Part shown: positions 17,925 to 26,783 of the stretch, in pieces
How positions within the stretch are numbered: position 1 is the first letter of the stretch
Layout of the letters: each line of letters starts with the position of its first letter
Source: UBA1794 sp050946375
GTDB lineage: Bacteria > Bacteroidota > Bacteroidia > Bacteroidales > Bacteroidaceae
DNA length: 64,000 nt
NCBI GenBank assembly: GCA_050946375.1
Contig: JBMNUT010000006.1
Location: 1 to 64,000, forward strand
Direction: 5' to 3'
Notes under the pieces: model-generated
Database searches by the model: none
What the model was told of the DNA's origin: nothing
Seen by the model: only the letters and a program-made list of their open reading frames with translations
Made by a program: the position numbers and the translations under genes

Positions 17925-17957
17925 GAAAAAGCCCTTGCGCCTTGCGGCGCAAGGGCT
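17925..17957 (-). terminator. Rho-independent terminator of the zeta-MerR-DUF4286 operon
   Basis: A perfect 12-bp GC-rich stem (17930-17941 with 17946-17957, AGCCCTTGCGCC) has loop TTGC. On the minus strand it is followed by TTTTTC. It lies 43 bp past the DUF4286 stop codon. On the plus strand there is no T-run after the stem. Confidence 0.8.
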
Positions 17958-17999
17958 ATGACGGAACGGGAAATCTCCCGCAAGATATATCGTCCGGAC

Positions 18000-18311
18000 T
18001 CAGTAGTCCATCACTTCGAGCAAGGTGGAAAAGGCCATTACCTTGTCGCCGAATATTTTTTGGCGCTCACTCTCGAAGTGACGGCCCTGCGTGAGATGCC
18101 AGCGGTGCAGCACCGCGCTGTTCTCCACCTCCCACTCCAGACAAAAGCACTCCGAGCCTTCTTCGCGATGGCTCAGCACCCGGCGCAGGCGCGGGTTGCG
18201 TAAACCCATGTCGGCCGTACGCACTTCGGGTATCAACACTTCGTGCAACCAGATGCGGAAGTAGGATATCTGGTCGGAATCTACCTGATAGGTTGTATTG
18301 TAGATAAGCAT
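18000..18311 (-). CDS. DUF4286 family protein
   Basis: Encodes 103 residues, beginning MLIYNTTYQVDSD with motif W-L-x-x-x-L-I-P-E-V. The compact alpha/beta pattern resembles ferredoxin-like dimeric domains, but no active site is recognisable. It lies 4 bp after the MerR gene and is the last gene before a terminator. Function unknown. Confidence 0.75.
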   Translation of the reverse strand: MLIYNTTYQVDSDQISYFRIWLHEVLIPEVRTADMGLRNPRLRRVLSHREEGSECFCLEWEVENSAVLHRWHLTQGRHFESERQKIFGDKVMAFSTLLEVMDY

Positions 18312-18315
18312 CGTT

Positions 18316-18735
18316 CTATTCCAAGGGCTTGTTCTTTTCCAGTCCCGCGCCTACGGGCATGGCTTTCAGTGCATCGTCCAATTCCTTTTTCATGGCAATC
18401 AATTCGTTGCGCACGGCCTTCAATCGGTCGATAATCTGCACCTTTTCCACCATTTTGCCGCCGGAAACCTTCAGACTCTCCCGCGCACCCGACAGACTCA
18501 TCTTGCGCTCTTTCACAAGATGGTAGACCATTCGGATGTTTTCTATGTCCTGCTGGGTGTACTGCCGCGTGCCTTTTTCCGTTTTCCTGGGGGCAATCTG
18601 CTTGGGGAACTCCTTCTCCCAGTAGCGAAGCAAGGACTCGTTTACCCCAAACATCTCGGCAACTTCCCGAATGGAGTAGTAGATTTTCTTATTGGCTAAG
18701 GACTTCATGCTGACGGCGCTGCCTGTTTTCACCAC
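18316..18735 (-). CDS. MerR family transcriptional regulator
   Basis: Encodes 139 residues. The N-terminal winged helix-turn-helix is YYSIREVAEMFGVNESLLRYWEKEFP, here split as YYSIREVAEMFGVNE and SLLRYWEKEF; RQYTQQDIENIRMVYHLVKE follows. The C-terminal half is a coiled coil (about 95-125). No Cys ligand set or drug-binding domain is present, so the signal it senses is unknown. M10 (18708) is an equally good start. It lies in one operon with the zeta-like gene and DUF4286. Confidence 0.85.
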   Translation of the reverse strand: MVKTGSAVSMKSLANKKIYYSIREVAEMFGVNESLLRYWEKEFPKQIAPRKTEKGTRQYTQQDIENIRMVYHLVKERKMSLSGARESLKVSGGKMVEKVQIIDRLKAVRNELIAMKKELDDALKAMPVGAGLEKNKPLE

Positions 18736-18750
18736 TTTCCCCGGCCCTTC

Positions 18751-18939
18751 TTATTGAGGGAAGCGGGCAGTCAGGATCTGAGTTAGGTTGGAAGCGCGCA
18801 CGCGCACTATGTTTCCCTGCGAATCTCCGCATACCAATTCTACGCCTTCATGCTTCACTCGGTCGATAAGTTTCTCACTAACCCGGTTCAACCCCAGCCT
18901 GATTTTCATGCGCATCTCGTATTCTTCCTGCTCGTTCAT
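18751..18939 (-). CDS. Small protein (62 residues) coupled to the zeta-like gene, possible antitoxin
   Basis: Encodes 62 residues (MNEQEEYEMRMKIRLGLNRV at the start), charged and helical at the N-terminus, with no signal peptide. Its ATG overlaps the zeta-like gene's TGA (ATGA), so the two are translated together. I do not recognise the family. Position and size suggest a partner or antitoxin, but in the classical epsilon-zeta system the antitoxin gene comes first, whereas here it follows. Confidence 0.65.
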   Translation of the reverse strand: MNEQEEYEMRMKIRLGLNRVSEKLIDRVKHEGVELVCGDSQGNIVRVRASNLTQILTARFPQ

Positions 18940-19520
18940 TGCTGGCTTAGTTTTTGATATATTGCTTGATTTCCGATATTAAGCTGCTGATCTTTGTTTC
19001 CCTCCGCAATCATTTCGAATTGCACGCGGGAGCTGTTGACGATAGACCAGTTGTCTACTAACGGAATGTATATATGAAACAGATTTTGTATGCCTGACTG
19101 ATAGCGGCGATATATGGTGGGAACGGGAATATTGTGCCCACCGCTCCGCACGCGCTGCGCTACCCGCTGGACAGCCAGCTCGGGACTTTCCAACCAGAAG
19201 TACAGCAGTGTAACCACATAGCCCTTGCTCTGCGCCTCTTTGATGAGCTTGACGTAATTACGCGGCGCGAGGGTCGTCTCGAAAGCGAAGTCTTCCCGAT
19301 TGTCGAGCAGCTCACGAATCCGCTTGATCATGAGCTTCCCCGCATCGATGGCTACGCCCTCGGGATTGAAGGGTGAAAGGCCTTTGGCGATTTCATCCGC
19401 ATTCACAAACTCCTTACACTCCAAGATTTCGGGCAACACGGTATAGGAGGCCGTTGTTTTCCCGGCACCGTTACATCCGGAGATGATGTACAAGCGGTGA
19501 GTTGGTTCGGTCTTTTTCAT
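18936..19520 (-). CDS. Zeta-toxin-family P-loop kinase
   Basis: Encodes 194 residues. Walker A is GCNGAGKTT (15-23), followed by NADEIAKGLSPFNPEGVA and FAFETTLA, the typical zeta-toxin/UDP-GlcNAc-kinase pattern. Zeta toxins phosphorylate UDP-GlcNAc and block wall synthesis; many chromosomal relatives have other, milder roles. It is first in an operon with a 62-residue protein, MerR and DUF4286. It could be a toxin or a housekeeping small-molecule kinase. Confidence 0.85.
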   Translation of the reverse strand: MKKTEPTHRLYIISGCNGAGKTTASYTVLPEILECKEFVNADEIAKGLSPFNPEGVAIDAGKLMIKRIRELLDNREDFAFETTLAPRNYVKLIKEAQSKGYVVTLLYFWLESPELAVQRVAQRVRSGGHNIPVPTIYRRYQSGIQNLFHIYIPLVDNWSIVNSSRVQFEMIAEGNKDQQLNIGNQAIYQKLSQQ

Positions 19521-19543
19521 AAAAGAAAAGGATATGGTTGCCG

Positions 19544-19551
19544 CAAATATA
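19544..19551 (-). promoter_or_regulatory. -7 element before the zeta-like operon
   Basis: On the minus strand TATATTTG matches TAnnTTTG, 24-31 bp upstream of the zeta-like start. No TTTG is seen at the expected distance. Confidence 0.45.
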
Positions 19552-19673
19552 AGGATTCCCCCACGAAACCCTTGCCCCTCAGGCGGGGAAAGACTCCGGC
19601 TATTTAAAATTCTTAACGCTTCGCCCGCACCGTAGCGGCGGCACTGCCCCGGGAAAGGGCCGGGGCACGGGCG

Positions 19674-21203
19674 TCAAAGCAGCCGCTCGGGCGGGAAATT
19701 GACCAGGTAAAGCCGCCGGGTGGCGCGGGTAATGGCCGTATAAAGCCAGCGCAGGAAGCTCTCGTCCTGCTGCTCGAGCGGGACAAAGCCCATGTCGACG
19801 TAGACGTCGGCCCACTGCCCGCCCTGCGCTTTGTGGCAGGTTACGGCGTAGCCATACTTGGCTTGCAGGGCATTGTAGTAGGGATTTTCGCGCAGCTGCT
19901 TCATGCGGTCGCTCTTGCGCGGCAAGTCGGCGTAGTCTTCGAGCAGGGCGTCGAAGAAACGTTCCTGGTCGCTCTCCGAGAGGGCCGGCGCCTCGGACTG
20001 CAGCGTGTCGAGCATCAGGATTTCCTCCCGCTCGCAGTCGTCGTAGTCGGGGAAGGCAAGAGTTACGTCGGCGAAGCGGAACCCGTAGAGGCTTCGCTCG
20101 CGGCGCACGCGCCGTACCACGGCCACATCGCCGTTGGCCAGGAAGTCCATCTGCGGCAAGGCGCCCGGCTTTCCGGAAAAAGTGCTGCCCCTTTCGCCCG
20201 AAAGTGCCGCCGCTTTTTCCGAAGAGCGGCAAGGCAAATCGGAAGGCGCGGCGGGGCTTTCGCCCGGTTCGGGCGTGGGATAATAGTGATTGCGGGCTAT
20301 CATGATGCGGTCGCCGCTGCACAATTCTTCTTCCAGGTCGAGCACCGTCGTGCGGATGCCGCGGTTGTAGAGCACGGCGCGCTTGTTGGAACGGGTCAGA
20401 ACGATGGTCTCCTCCACGCCTTGCCGGGCATAGCTGTCGGAGAGGGCCTCGATGAGTTCCGAACCGGGCAGGGAGATTACGTCGGGGAAGCCCGACACTT
20501 TCAGCCGCAGGCCTGCCGCGTCGGCGCCCTCGAAGAGCATCTTCCGCAAGGCAGTGGCGTTCCAGAGGATGCCCGAGGCAGAGGCTTGGCGCACGACCTG
20601 CTGCAGTTCGGCCTCGACCACCTGCAGGCCGTAGCCCGAAAGCCAGTCGGCGTCGAGCGCCGGGCTGTGCGTTTCGCCCACGGGCGGCAGCTGTGCGTCG
20701 TCGCCGGTGAGCAACAGGCGACAGCCCTCGCTGCCGTAGACGAACTGAACCAGGTCGTCCAGTAGCGAACCGCTGCCGAAGACCGACGCCGTCCCCCCGC
20801 CGTGGCAGGGAATGAGCGACGCCTCGTCTACGACGAACAGCGTGTGCCGCCGCAAATTGGGACTGAGCGAAAAGGGCGTTTCCCTGCCGCTGAACGTCTT
20901 TTGCCGGTATATCCAGCGGTGAATCGTAAAGGCCGGATGTCCGGAGTACTGCGCCAGTCGGCGCGCCGCGCGGCCCGTCGGGGCAAGCAGCACTACCGGT
21001 TGGCGCAGCGCGACGGCAGCTTTCACCAGCGCGGCTACGAGCGACGACTTGCCCGTGCCGGCATACCCACGCAAAACGAAAGCCGACTCCCGCCCGCCGC
21101 AGGCAAGGAAGTCGGCCAAAAGACGCAGTGCTTCCTCCTGTCCGCCCGTAGGCACATGGGGGAAAAACTGCTTTATTCGGGAAAGAATTAGGCTATCTGT
21201 CAC
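19674..21203 (-). CDS. RecD-like ATP-dependent helicase (AAA family) with a repeat insertion
   Basis: Encodes 509 residues of the SF1B RecD/TraA group. Walker A is GYAGTGKSS (46-54), Walker B VVDEAS (124-129), motif III LLTGDDAQLPPVG. The C-terminal UvrD-like part has TCHKAQGGQWADVYVD and LYTAITRATRRLYLV. Relatives unwind DNA 5' to 3'. Residues about 323-348 (SEKAAALSGERGSTFSGKP) come from the palindromic repeat array and sit between ARNHYYP and FLANGDVAVV, a loop position before the conserved N-G-D motif. Start 21203 has no better downstream alternative. Confidence 0.9.
   Translation of the reverse strand: MTDSLILSRIKQFFPHVPTGGQEEALRLLADFLACGGRESAFVLRGYAGTGKSSLVAALVKAAVALRQPVVLLAPTGRAARRLAQYSGHPAFTIHRWIYRQKTFSGRETPFSLSPNLRRHTLFVVDEASLIPCHGGGTASVFGSGSLLDDLVQFVYGSEGCRLLLTGDDAQLPPVGETHSPALDADWLSGYGLQVVEAELQQVVRQASASGILWNATALRKMLFEGADAAGLRLKVSGFPDVISLPGSELIEALSDSYARQGVEETIVLTRSNKRAVLYNRGIRTTVLDLEEELCSGDRIMIARNHYYPTPEPGESPAAPSDLPCRSSEKAAALSGERGSTFSGKPGALPQMDFLANGDVAVVRRVRRERSLYGFRFADVTLAFPDYDDCEREEILMLDTLQSEAPALSESDQERFFDALLEDYADLPRKSDRMKQLRENPYYNALQAKYGYAVTCHKAQGGQWADVYVDMGFVPLEQQDESFLRWLYTAITRATRRLYLVNFPPERLL
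20161..20235. repeat. Palindromic repeat array inside the RecD-like gene
   Basis: Three 22-bp units begin CTTTCCGGAAAAAG, CTTTCGCCCGAAAG and CTTTTTCCGAAGAG. Units differ from one another, so the array is not a recent duplication. It is read in frame on the minus strand. Confidence 0.85.
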
Positions 21204-21213
21204 TTTTTCTACT

Positions 21214-21221
21214 TATCTTTG
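21214..21221 (+). promoter_or_regulatory. -7 element before the DUF3822-rsmD pair
   Basis: TATCTTTG matches TAnnTTTG and lies 85 bp before the DUF3822 start, just past the divergent helicase start. No clear -33 TTTG is seen. Confidence 0.5.
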
Positions 21222-21305
21222 CAGGCAGCGAATGTAAACAAAATCGGGGAATGCGCCGCGTCCCGGCGCCGAAATCTCCCGCCTAACTGCTTTTTCACCC
21301 CAGCT

Positions 21306-22127
21306 ATGGCCCCTCTTTCCACCGCAACTTCTGCACCGTCCCTGAGCCTGGCGCTCCACCTGACGCCCGAGGCTTTCTACGGAACCGTCGTGCCCGACGG
21401 CGAACTGACCGCGCCCACCGGAGGAAAGCCGCAGGCCTCGGCCTTCCGCATGCCCACCGACGAGTGCACCTCGCTGGCGGCCAACGTGAAAACACTGCTG
21501 GCGCAGCATCCCGAGTGGGAGCAGAAACGCTACGGGCAGGTAGACATCATCGTAGAAACGCTGCGCTACACGCCCGTACCGCTGGAACTTTTCGAAGAAG
21601 ACCGCAAGAAAGAACTCTTCGGCTGCTGCTTCGAGCCGAAAGAGGAGGAGCAGATTCGCCACGACATACTCGCCTTTTGCAACGCGGTAGTAGTGTTTTC
21701 GGCCGACCGCTTCGCACTCAACATGCTTTTGGACCCGTTCCCCCAGGCAAAGATACACAGCCAGGCTGCCATCGATGCGGAATATTTCGGCCGGCTCTAC
21801 CGCGAAAAGGAACCGATGGAGCTGTGCGCCGTCTTCAACGCCGAGCGCATCCACGCCTATGCCTACCGGCAAGGCGGGCTTCTGTCCCTGTCTTCCTTCA
21901 CAAGCCTCTCGGCCGACGACGCCGTCTACTACCTGCTCTCCCTCATGAAGCAGCACGAAATGGACCTGCGCAGCCACACTCTTCACCTGGCGGGGCAGTC
22001 GGAATACCTCGATGCCGCAGACCAGATGGCCCGGCGGTTCGTGCGTTTCGTCGACCGCATCCCCCTCCCTGCGACGGAAGACAACACCTTTTCGCTCTAT
22101 GCCCTTCAGCAACTTCAAAACTCATAA
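21306..22127 (+). CDS. DUF3822 family protein
   Basis: Encodes 273 residues. The two halves look like an ASKHA-type actin fold: a start LSLALHLTPEAFYGTV and a second half MELCAVFNAERIHAYAYRQG. No catalytic residues are clear. It is conserved next to rsmD in Bacteroidetes, as here (2-bp gap), so the pair is probably one operon. An upstream ATG (21219) would add an unlikely basic stretch, so ATG 21306 is preferred. Confidence 0.75.
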   Translation: MAPLSTATSAPSLSLALHLTPEAFYGTVVPDGELTAPTGGKPQASAFRMPTDECTSLAANVKTLLAQHPEWEQKRYGQVDIIVETLRYTPVPLELFEEDRKKELFGCCFEPKEEEQIRHDILAFCNAVVVFSADRFALNMLLDPFPQAKIHSQAAIDAEYFGRLYREKEPMELCAVFNAERIHAYAYRQGGLLSLSSFTSLSADDAVYYLLSLMKQHEMDLRSHTLHLAGQSEYLDAADQMARRFVRFVDRIPLPATEDNTFSLYALQQLQNS

Positions 22128-22129
22128 GC

Positions 22130-22678
22130 ATGCGCGTCATCAGTGGACTATATAAACACCGCCGTTTCGACGTGCCCCGCACCTTCAAGGCACGCCCCAC
22201 TACGGATTTTGCGAAGGAGAACCTGTTCAATGTACTGCGTGGCTACTTCGACTTCGAGGCCGAAGAAGTGCGGGCGCTTGACCTGTTTTCAGGCACGGGC
22301 AGTATCGGGCTGGAACTTTGCAGCAGGGGTTGCGTGCAAGTCGTCAGCGTCGAGCAGGACCGACAGCACTATGCCTTCATCCGGAGCGTAGCCGAAAGCC
22401 TGAAAGCGGAGCAGTGGAAAGTGATTTGCGGCGATGCGTTCCGCTACATCAGCCGCGCCCCTCAGGCGTTCGACTTCATATTCGCCGACCCGCCTTATGC
22501 GCTGGAACGGCTCGGAGAGCTGCCCGATCTGATACTTTCGTCCCCTGCTCTGCTAAAAGAAGGCGGGCTGCTCGTGCTCGAGCACGGCAAGGATTACTCC
22601 TTCCGCGAACATCCCTTTTTCCGCGAAGAGCGCATCTATGGAAGCGTTCACTTCAGCTTTTTCATAAAAGAGGGCTGA
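22130..22678 (+). CDS. rsmD: 16S rRNA guanine-966 N2-methyltransferase
   Basis: Encodes 182 residues. It methylates G966 of 16S rRNA with S-adenosylmethionine. It starts MRVISGLYKHRRF, has the SAM-binding loop DLFSGTGSIGLEL (51-63) and the catalytic ADPPY (119-123). The stop overlaps the end of the convergent cardiolipin synthase gene by 17 bp. Confidence 0.93.
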   Translation: MRVISGLYKHRRFDVPRTFKARPTTDFAKENLFNVLRGYFDFEAEEVRALDLFSGTGSIGLELCSRGCVQVVSVEQDRQHYAFIRSVAESLKAEQWKVICGDAFRYISRAPQAFDFIFADPPYALERLGELPDLILSSPALLKEGGLLVLEHGKDYSFREHPFFREERIYGSVHFSFFIKEG

Positions 22679-24104
22679 AAAGCCGCATGACCGACTCGCC
22701 AAACCGGCGCAAGCGCGGGCGTTGCTCCCAAGACTTGAGGTAGACGGGCGAACAGCCTTGCTGGTCGTTGAGGAAAATGTCGCGCAGGCGCACCGCCGTG
22801 TCTGCGTCGTAGAGGAAAGCATTTACCTCAAAGTTGTGCTCGAAGCTGCGGAAATCCATATTCGTACTGCCCACCGTGCTGAAAATGTCGTCGGACACCA
22901 TCAGCTTCGAGTGCAGAAATCCCCGATTGTAGAAGAAAACTTTCACGCCGGCCTGCAGGACGTCGCGCAAATACGAGGCAGTAGCCAGACCCACCAGCCG
23001 CGCGTCGGTCTTGGCGGGCAGCATGAGCCGCACGTCCACGCCTGCGAGCGCAGCCGTCTGGAGCGCCACGAGGATAGGCTCGGTAGGCAGGAAATAAGGA
23101 GTCTGTATGTAGAAATAGCGCCGCGCACGCTGTATGGCCATCGTCAAGCCCTGCATGATGCCCCGCCAGGGGGATACGGGGTCGGACGTGACCACCTGCA
23201 CGATGCTCCCGCCCAGGTTGCCCATCACGGGGAAATAGCGCGCTGAAGTCAGCATTTCGCGCGTAACGAAATACCAGTCGAGCAGGAAGGTGGTCTGCAA
23301 ACCGTAGACGCCCTTTCCCCGAATCAGTATGTTCGTATCGCGCCAGATGCCGCCGATGCGCGGCGTGGAGCGCAGGTAACGCAGCGCAAGGTTGGAGCCT
23401 CCGACAAACCCGACCTTGCCGTCGATGACCGTCAGCTTGCGGTGGTTGCGGTAATTCACCCGCCCCGTCAGGAAGGGGAACACCACCTCCAGGAAGCTGC
23501 ACACATGGATTCCGTGCCGCTCCATAGCCCGGAAAAACGGACGGTGCGTATGCCAGCTGCCCACATCATCGTAGAGCACCTTCACTTCCACCCCCTGTTT
23601 GGCCTTGTCGATGAGCATGTCGCGCACCACACGGCCTACGGGGTCGTCTTCGAAAATATAGTATTGCACATGAATGTAGCGCTCCGCCCGGTAGATTTCG
23701 CGCAGCAGAGCCTGCAGAAACTGCGTCCCGTCGGTCAGGGGCTCCACCTCGTTGCCATCGAACACCAGCGCCCCCGTGGCCGCACCGAAGAAGGAAGCCA
23801 CCTCCTTCGTGGCCGCATCGAGCGAAACGGCGCTCTGCGCCTGAAACTCCATCATGGGCCTCTTGCGCAGGCGGCTCTGCATCTTACGCGAAATCAGCCG
23901 CGTCTTGCGCGTATTACGCCCGAAGAAGAAGTAGAACAAGATGCCCACTATGGGCAAAAAGGCGATGAACAATACCCAGGCGATTGTCTTGACCGGATTC
24001 CGATTCTCCAGCAAAATCATGACAATGGTAAAGAGGGTGACTCCAATGTAGAGCACCTTCCAAAGGACAAGGCCAAACAATTCCCACGAAGTCAAGACAT
24101 CCAT
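22662..24104 (-). CDS. cls: Cardiolipin synthase (phospholipase D type)
   Basis: Encodes 480 residues. It joins two phosphatidylglycerols into cardiolipin at the membrane. Two N-terminal membrane helices (about 5-60) end in FFFGRN, followed by two phospholipase D domains with the H-x-K motifs NHRKLTVIDGKVGFVGGSN and LHSKLMVSDDIFSTVGSTN. ATG 24104 (MDVLTSWELFG) is chosen because translation further upstream would run through the repeat array at 24201-24305 and has no hydrophobic start. It overlaps rsmD by 17 bp, tail to tail. Confidence 0.92.
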   Translation of the reverse strand: MDVLTSWELFGLVLWKVLYIGVTLFTIVMILLENRNPVKTIAWVLFIAFLPIVGILFYFFFGRNTRKTRLISRKMQSRLRKRPMMEFQAQSAVSLDAATKEVASFFGAATGALVFDGNEVEPLTDGTQFLQALLREIYRAERYIHVQYYIFEDDPVGRVVRDMLIDKAKQGVEVKVLYDDVGSWHTHRPFFRAMERHGIHVCSFLEVVFPFLTGRVNYRNHRKLTVIDGKVGFVGGSNLALRYLRSTPRIGGIWRDTNILIRGKGVYGLQTTFLLDWYFVTREMLTSARYFPVMGNLGGSIVQVVTSDPVSPWRGIMQGLTMAIQRARRYFYIQTPYFLPTEPILVALQTAALAGVDVRLMLPAKTDARLVGLATASYLRDVLQAGVKVFFYNRGFLHSKLMVSDDIFSTVGSTNMDFRSFEHNFEVNAFLYDADTAVRLRDIFLNDQQGCSPVYLKSWEQRPRLRRFGESVMRLFSPLL

Positions 24105-24135
24105 AACGACAAATGCTGTACGAGACGCACAGGGG

Positions 24136-24143
24136 CAAATATA
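24136..24143 (-). promoter_or_regulatory. -7 element before cls
   Basis: On the minus strand TATATTTG matches TAnnTTTG, 32 bp upstream of the chosen cls start, which supports that start. No -33 TTTG is seen at 19-21 nt. Confidence 0.45.
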
Positions 24144-24200
24144 CAGTTTTTCAGAGAATCCGCACCTAATCTCTGCAAATCTTCGGCAAAAATAGTGAAC

Positions 24201-24305
24201 GGGAGCCATTTTCCCGAACGCGCGCCGCACCTTCCGGGCAAAAGCGGCAGCACTTTGCGCAAAAAGCCGCAAGCCTTACGGACAAAAGGGGCGGCACTTT
24301 TCCAC
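24201..24305. repeat. Intergenic palindromic repeat array between cls and topA
   Basis: About four units, for example GCAAAAGCGGCAGCACTTTG and ACAAAAGGGGCGGCACTTTT, lie in the divergent cls/topA gap, upstream of both -7 elements. The rest of this 330-bp gap holds only the two promoter elements. Confidence 0.8.
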
Positions 24306-24391
24306 CCCCGCGCAGAGGGCACGGAAGAAAAACCTTAGTTAAAAATGCAAATTCTTTCCTTGTATATATAATGTGCGGCAACGAAAATCAC

Positions 24392-24399
24392 TACTTTTG
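24392..24399 (+). promoter_or_regulatory. -7 element before topA
   Basis: TACTTTTG matches TAnnTTTG and lies 36-43 bp upstream of the topA ATG. No clear -33 element. Confidence 0.55.
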
Positions 24400-24434
24400 C
24401 GCCGAAATTCGAAAAAACAAAAGAGCCGAAATCC

Positions 24435-26777
24435 ATGCAGAAGAACCTCGTCATCGTAGAATCACCGGCCAAAGCCAAAACCATCGAGCAGTTTTTAGGA
24501 AAAAACTTTCAGGTCATGTCAAGTTATGGGCATATCCGCGACTTAAAAAAGCGCGAATTCAGCATAGACCTTGAACACGACTTCAAGCCCATCTACGAAA
24601 TTCCCAAAGAGAAGCGGGAACTTGTCGGAGAGCTGAAGAAGGCTTCGCAAGAGGCCAGCACCGTTTGGCTCGCATCCGATGAAGACCGCGAAGGAGAGGC
24701 CATCGCCTGGCATTTATCCGAAGTGCTCGGCCTGACACCGGAGCACCGCAAACGGATAGTCTTCCATGAGATTACCAAACCCGCCATACTGAAAGCCATC
24801 GAGCACCCGCGCGAAATAGACATCAACCTCGTCAATGCCCAACAGGCGCGGCGGGTTCTCGACCGAATCGTAGGCTTCGAGCTGTCGCCCGTACTATGGA
24901 GAAAGGTGAAACCCGCCCTCTCCGCCGGAAGAGTGCAGTCCGTAGCCGTAAGACTCATCGTAGAAAGAGAACGCGAAATACAGCAGTTCAAGAGCGAGAG
25001 CTTCTACCGCGTCTCCACAATACTCACCAAAAAAGACGGAAACGAGCTGAAAGCCGACCTCAACACCCGCTTCTCCACCGAAGAAGAAGCACGGCAATTC
25101 CTCGAAAACTGCAAGCAGGCACACTTCACCATCGAAGACGTGACGCGCAAACCCCTGCGCAAGCTGCCCGCTCCCCCCTTCACTACCTCCACGCTCCAGC
25201 AAGAGGCTGCACGAAAACTGGGCTTCAGCGTGTCGAGAACCATGAGCGTGGCACAGAAATTGTACGAGTCCGGACAAATCACCTACATGCGTACCGACTC
25301 CGTAAACCTCTCCGAACTGGCCATAAACGCCTGCAAGGAAACCATCGATTCCCTGATGGGAGCCAAATACCAACGCGCACGCCGCTACGAAACCCACACC
25401 AAGGGCGCACAAGAAGCCCACGAGGCCATACGCCCGACCTACATGGACCGGCAGGAAATCGAAGGGAGCCCCATGGAGAAACGCCTCTACGCACTCATCT
25501 GGAAGCGCACCATCGCCTCGCAGATGGCCGAGGCCGAAACCGAAAAGACAACCGCATCCATCGCCATCGACAACCGCAGCGAAAAGTTCGTAGCCACGGG
25601 CGAAGTCGTGAAGTTCGACGGCTTCCTGCGCGTATATAAGGAGTCCTTCGACGAAGACACCGAGAACGAATCGGAAAGCGGCGTACTCCCGCCCCTCGAA
25701 AAAGGCGAGACGCTCGACTACAAGACCATAACCGCCACGCAGCGAGCCACGCAACACGCACCCCGATACACCGAGGCAAGCCTCGTACACAAGCTGGAGG
25801 AACTGGGAATAGGCCGGCCGTCGACCTACGCGCCCACCATATCCACCATCCAACAGCGCGGCTACGTCCTGAAAGGAGACAAGCCCGGCGTAGAAAGAAA
25901 GTACGAGGTTCTCACCCTGGACAAGGGAGAGATTTCGGCCACAACGCATACGGAAATGAACGGACAGGAGAAGGGAAAACTCATTTCGACCGATACCGGT
26001 CTCGTCGTTAATGACTTCCTTATGAAATACTTCCCCTCCGTGCTCGACTATAACTTCACGGCCAACGTGGAAAAAGAATTCGACGAAGTGGCCGAAGGAC
26101 ACAAGTCATGGACCGGAATCATGAAAGACTTCTACTCACACTTCCACCCGCTTGTCACCTCGACCATGGAGACAAAGATGGAACACAAGGTAGGCGAGCG
26201 CGAATTAGGCGTAGATCCGAAGACGGGAAGGACCGTATATGTCAAGATCGGGCGCTTCGGCCCCGTCGTGCAAATCGGGCAGGCTACCGACGAGGAGAAG
26301 CCCATCTTTGCCCAGCTGAAGCCGGGCCTCTCGCTCGAAACCGTCACGCTCGAGGAAGCACTGGAGCTCTTCAAGCTGCCGCGCACGGTAGGCAACTTCG
26401 AGGAGAAGCCCGTCACCATCGGCACCGGGCGCTTCGGCCCCTACGTCCGCCACGACGGCAAATTCTACTCCATCGGCAAGGAATACGACCCGCTGACGAT
26501 GAACCTCTCCGAGTCCGTAGCCCTGATTCTGAAACGCCGCGAAGCCGAAAAACGCAACCACCTGAAGAAGTTCGACGAACGACCGGGGCTGGAAGTGATG
26601 AACGGACGCTTCGGTCCCTACATCAGCTGCGACGGAGTCAACTACAAGCTGCCGAAGAACACCGTACCCACGAGCCTCACGCTGGAAGAATGCCTGCAAA
26701 TCGTGAAGCAACAACAAGAGAAAAAAACCACAACCCGCACCCCGCGCGGCAAACGCTCCACCACCTCTGCCAAGTAA
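24435..26777 (+). CDS. topA: DNA topoisomerase I
   Basis: Encodes 780 residues. It relaxes negative supercoils by single-strand passage. The Toprim domain starts LVIVESPAKAKTIEQFLG with acidic SDEDREGEAIAWHL; the active tyrosine is Y284 in TYMRTDSVNLS. The C-terminus carries three to four G-R-F-G-P-Y/V repeats (KIGRFGPVVQIG, TGRFGPYVRHDG, NGRFGPYISCDG) instead of zinc ribbons, as in Bacteroidetes. A Lys/Arg/Thr-rich tail ends the protein. It heads a seven-gene co-directional run through ribF. Confidence 0.97.
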   Translation: MQKNLVIVESPAKAKTIEQFLGKNFQVMSSYGHIRDLKKREFSIDLEHDFKPIYEIPKEKRELVGELKKASQEASTVWLASDEDREGEAIAWHLSEVLGLTPEHRKRIVFHEITKPAILKAIEHPREIDINLVNAQQARRVLDRIVGFELSPVLWRKVKPALSAGRVQSVAVRLIVEREREIQQFKSESFYRVSTILTKKDGNELKADLNTRFSTEEEARQFLENCKQAHFTIEDVTRKPLRKLPAPPFTTSTLQQEAARKLGFSVSRTMSVAQKLYESGQITYMRTDSVNLSELAINACKETIDSLMGAKYQRARRYETHTKGAQEAHEAIRPTYMDRQEIEGSPMEKRLYALIWKRTIASQMAEAETEKTTASIAIDNRSEKFVATGEVVKFDGFLRVYKESFDEDTENESESGVLPPLEKGETLDYKTITATQRATQHAPRYTEASLVHKLEELGIGRPSTYAPTISTIQQRGYVLKGDKPGVERKYEVLTLDKGEISATTHTEMNGQEKGKLISTDTGLVVNDFLMKYFPSVLDYNFTANVEKEFDEVAEGHKSWTGIMKDFYSHFHPLVTSTMETKMEHKVGERELGVDPKTGRTVYVKIGRFGPVVQIGQATDEEKPIFAQLKPGLSLETVTLEEALELFKLPRTVGNFEEKPVTIGTGRFGPYVRHDGKFYSIGKEYDPLTMNLSESVALILKRREAEKRNHLKKFDERPGLEVMNGRFGPYISCDGVNYKLPKNTVPTSLTLEECLQIVKQQQEKKTTTRTPRGKRSTTSAK

Positions 26778-26783
26778 AGCCCT

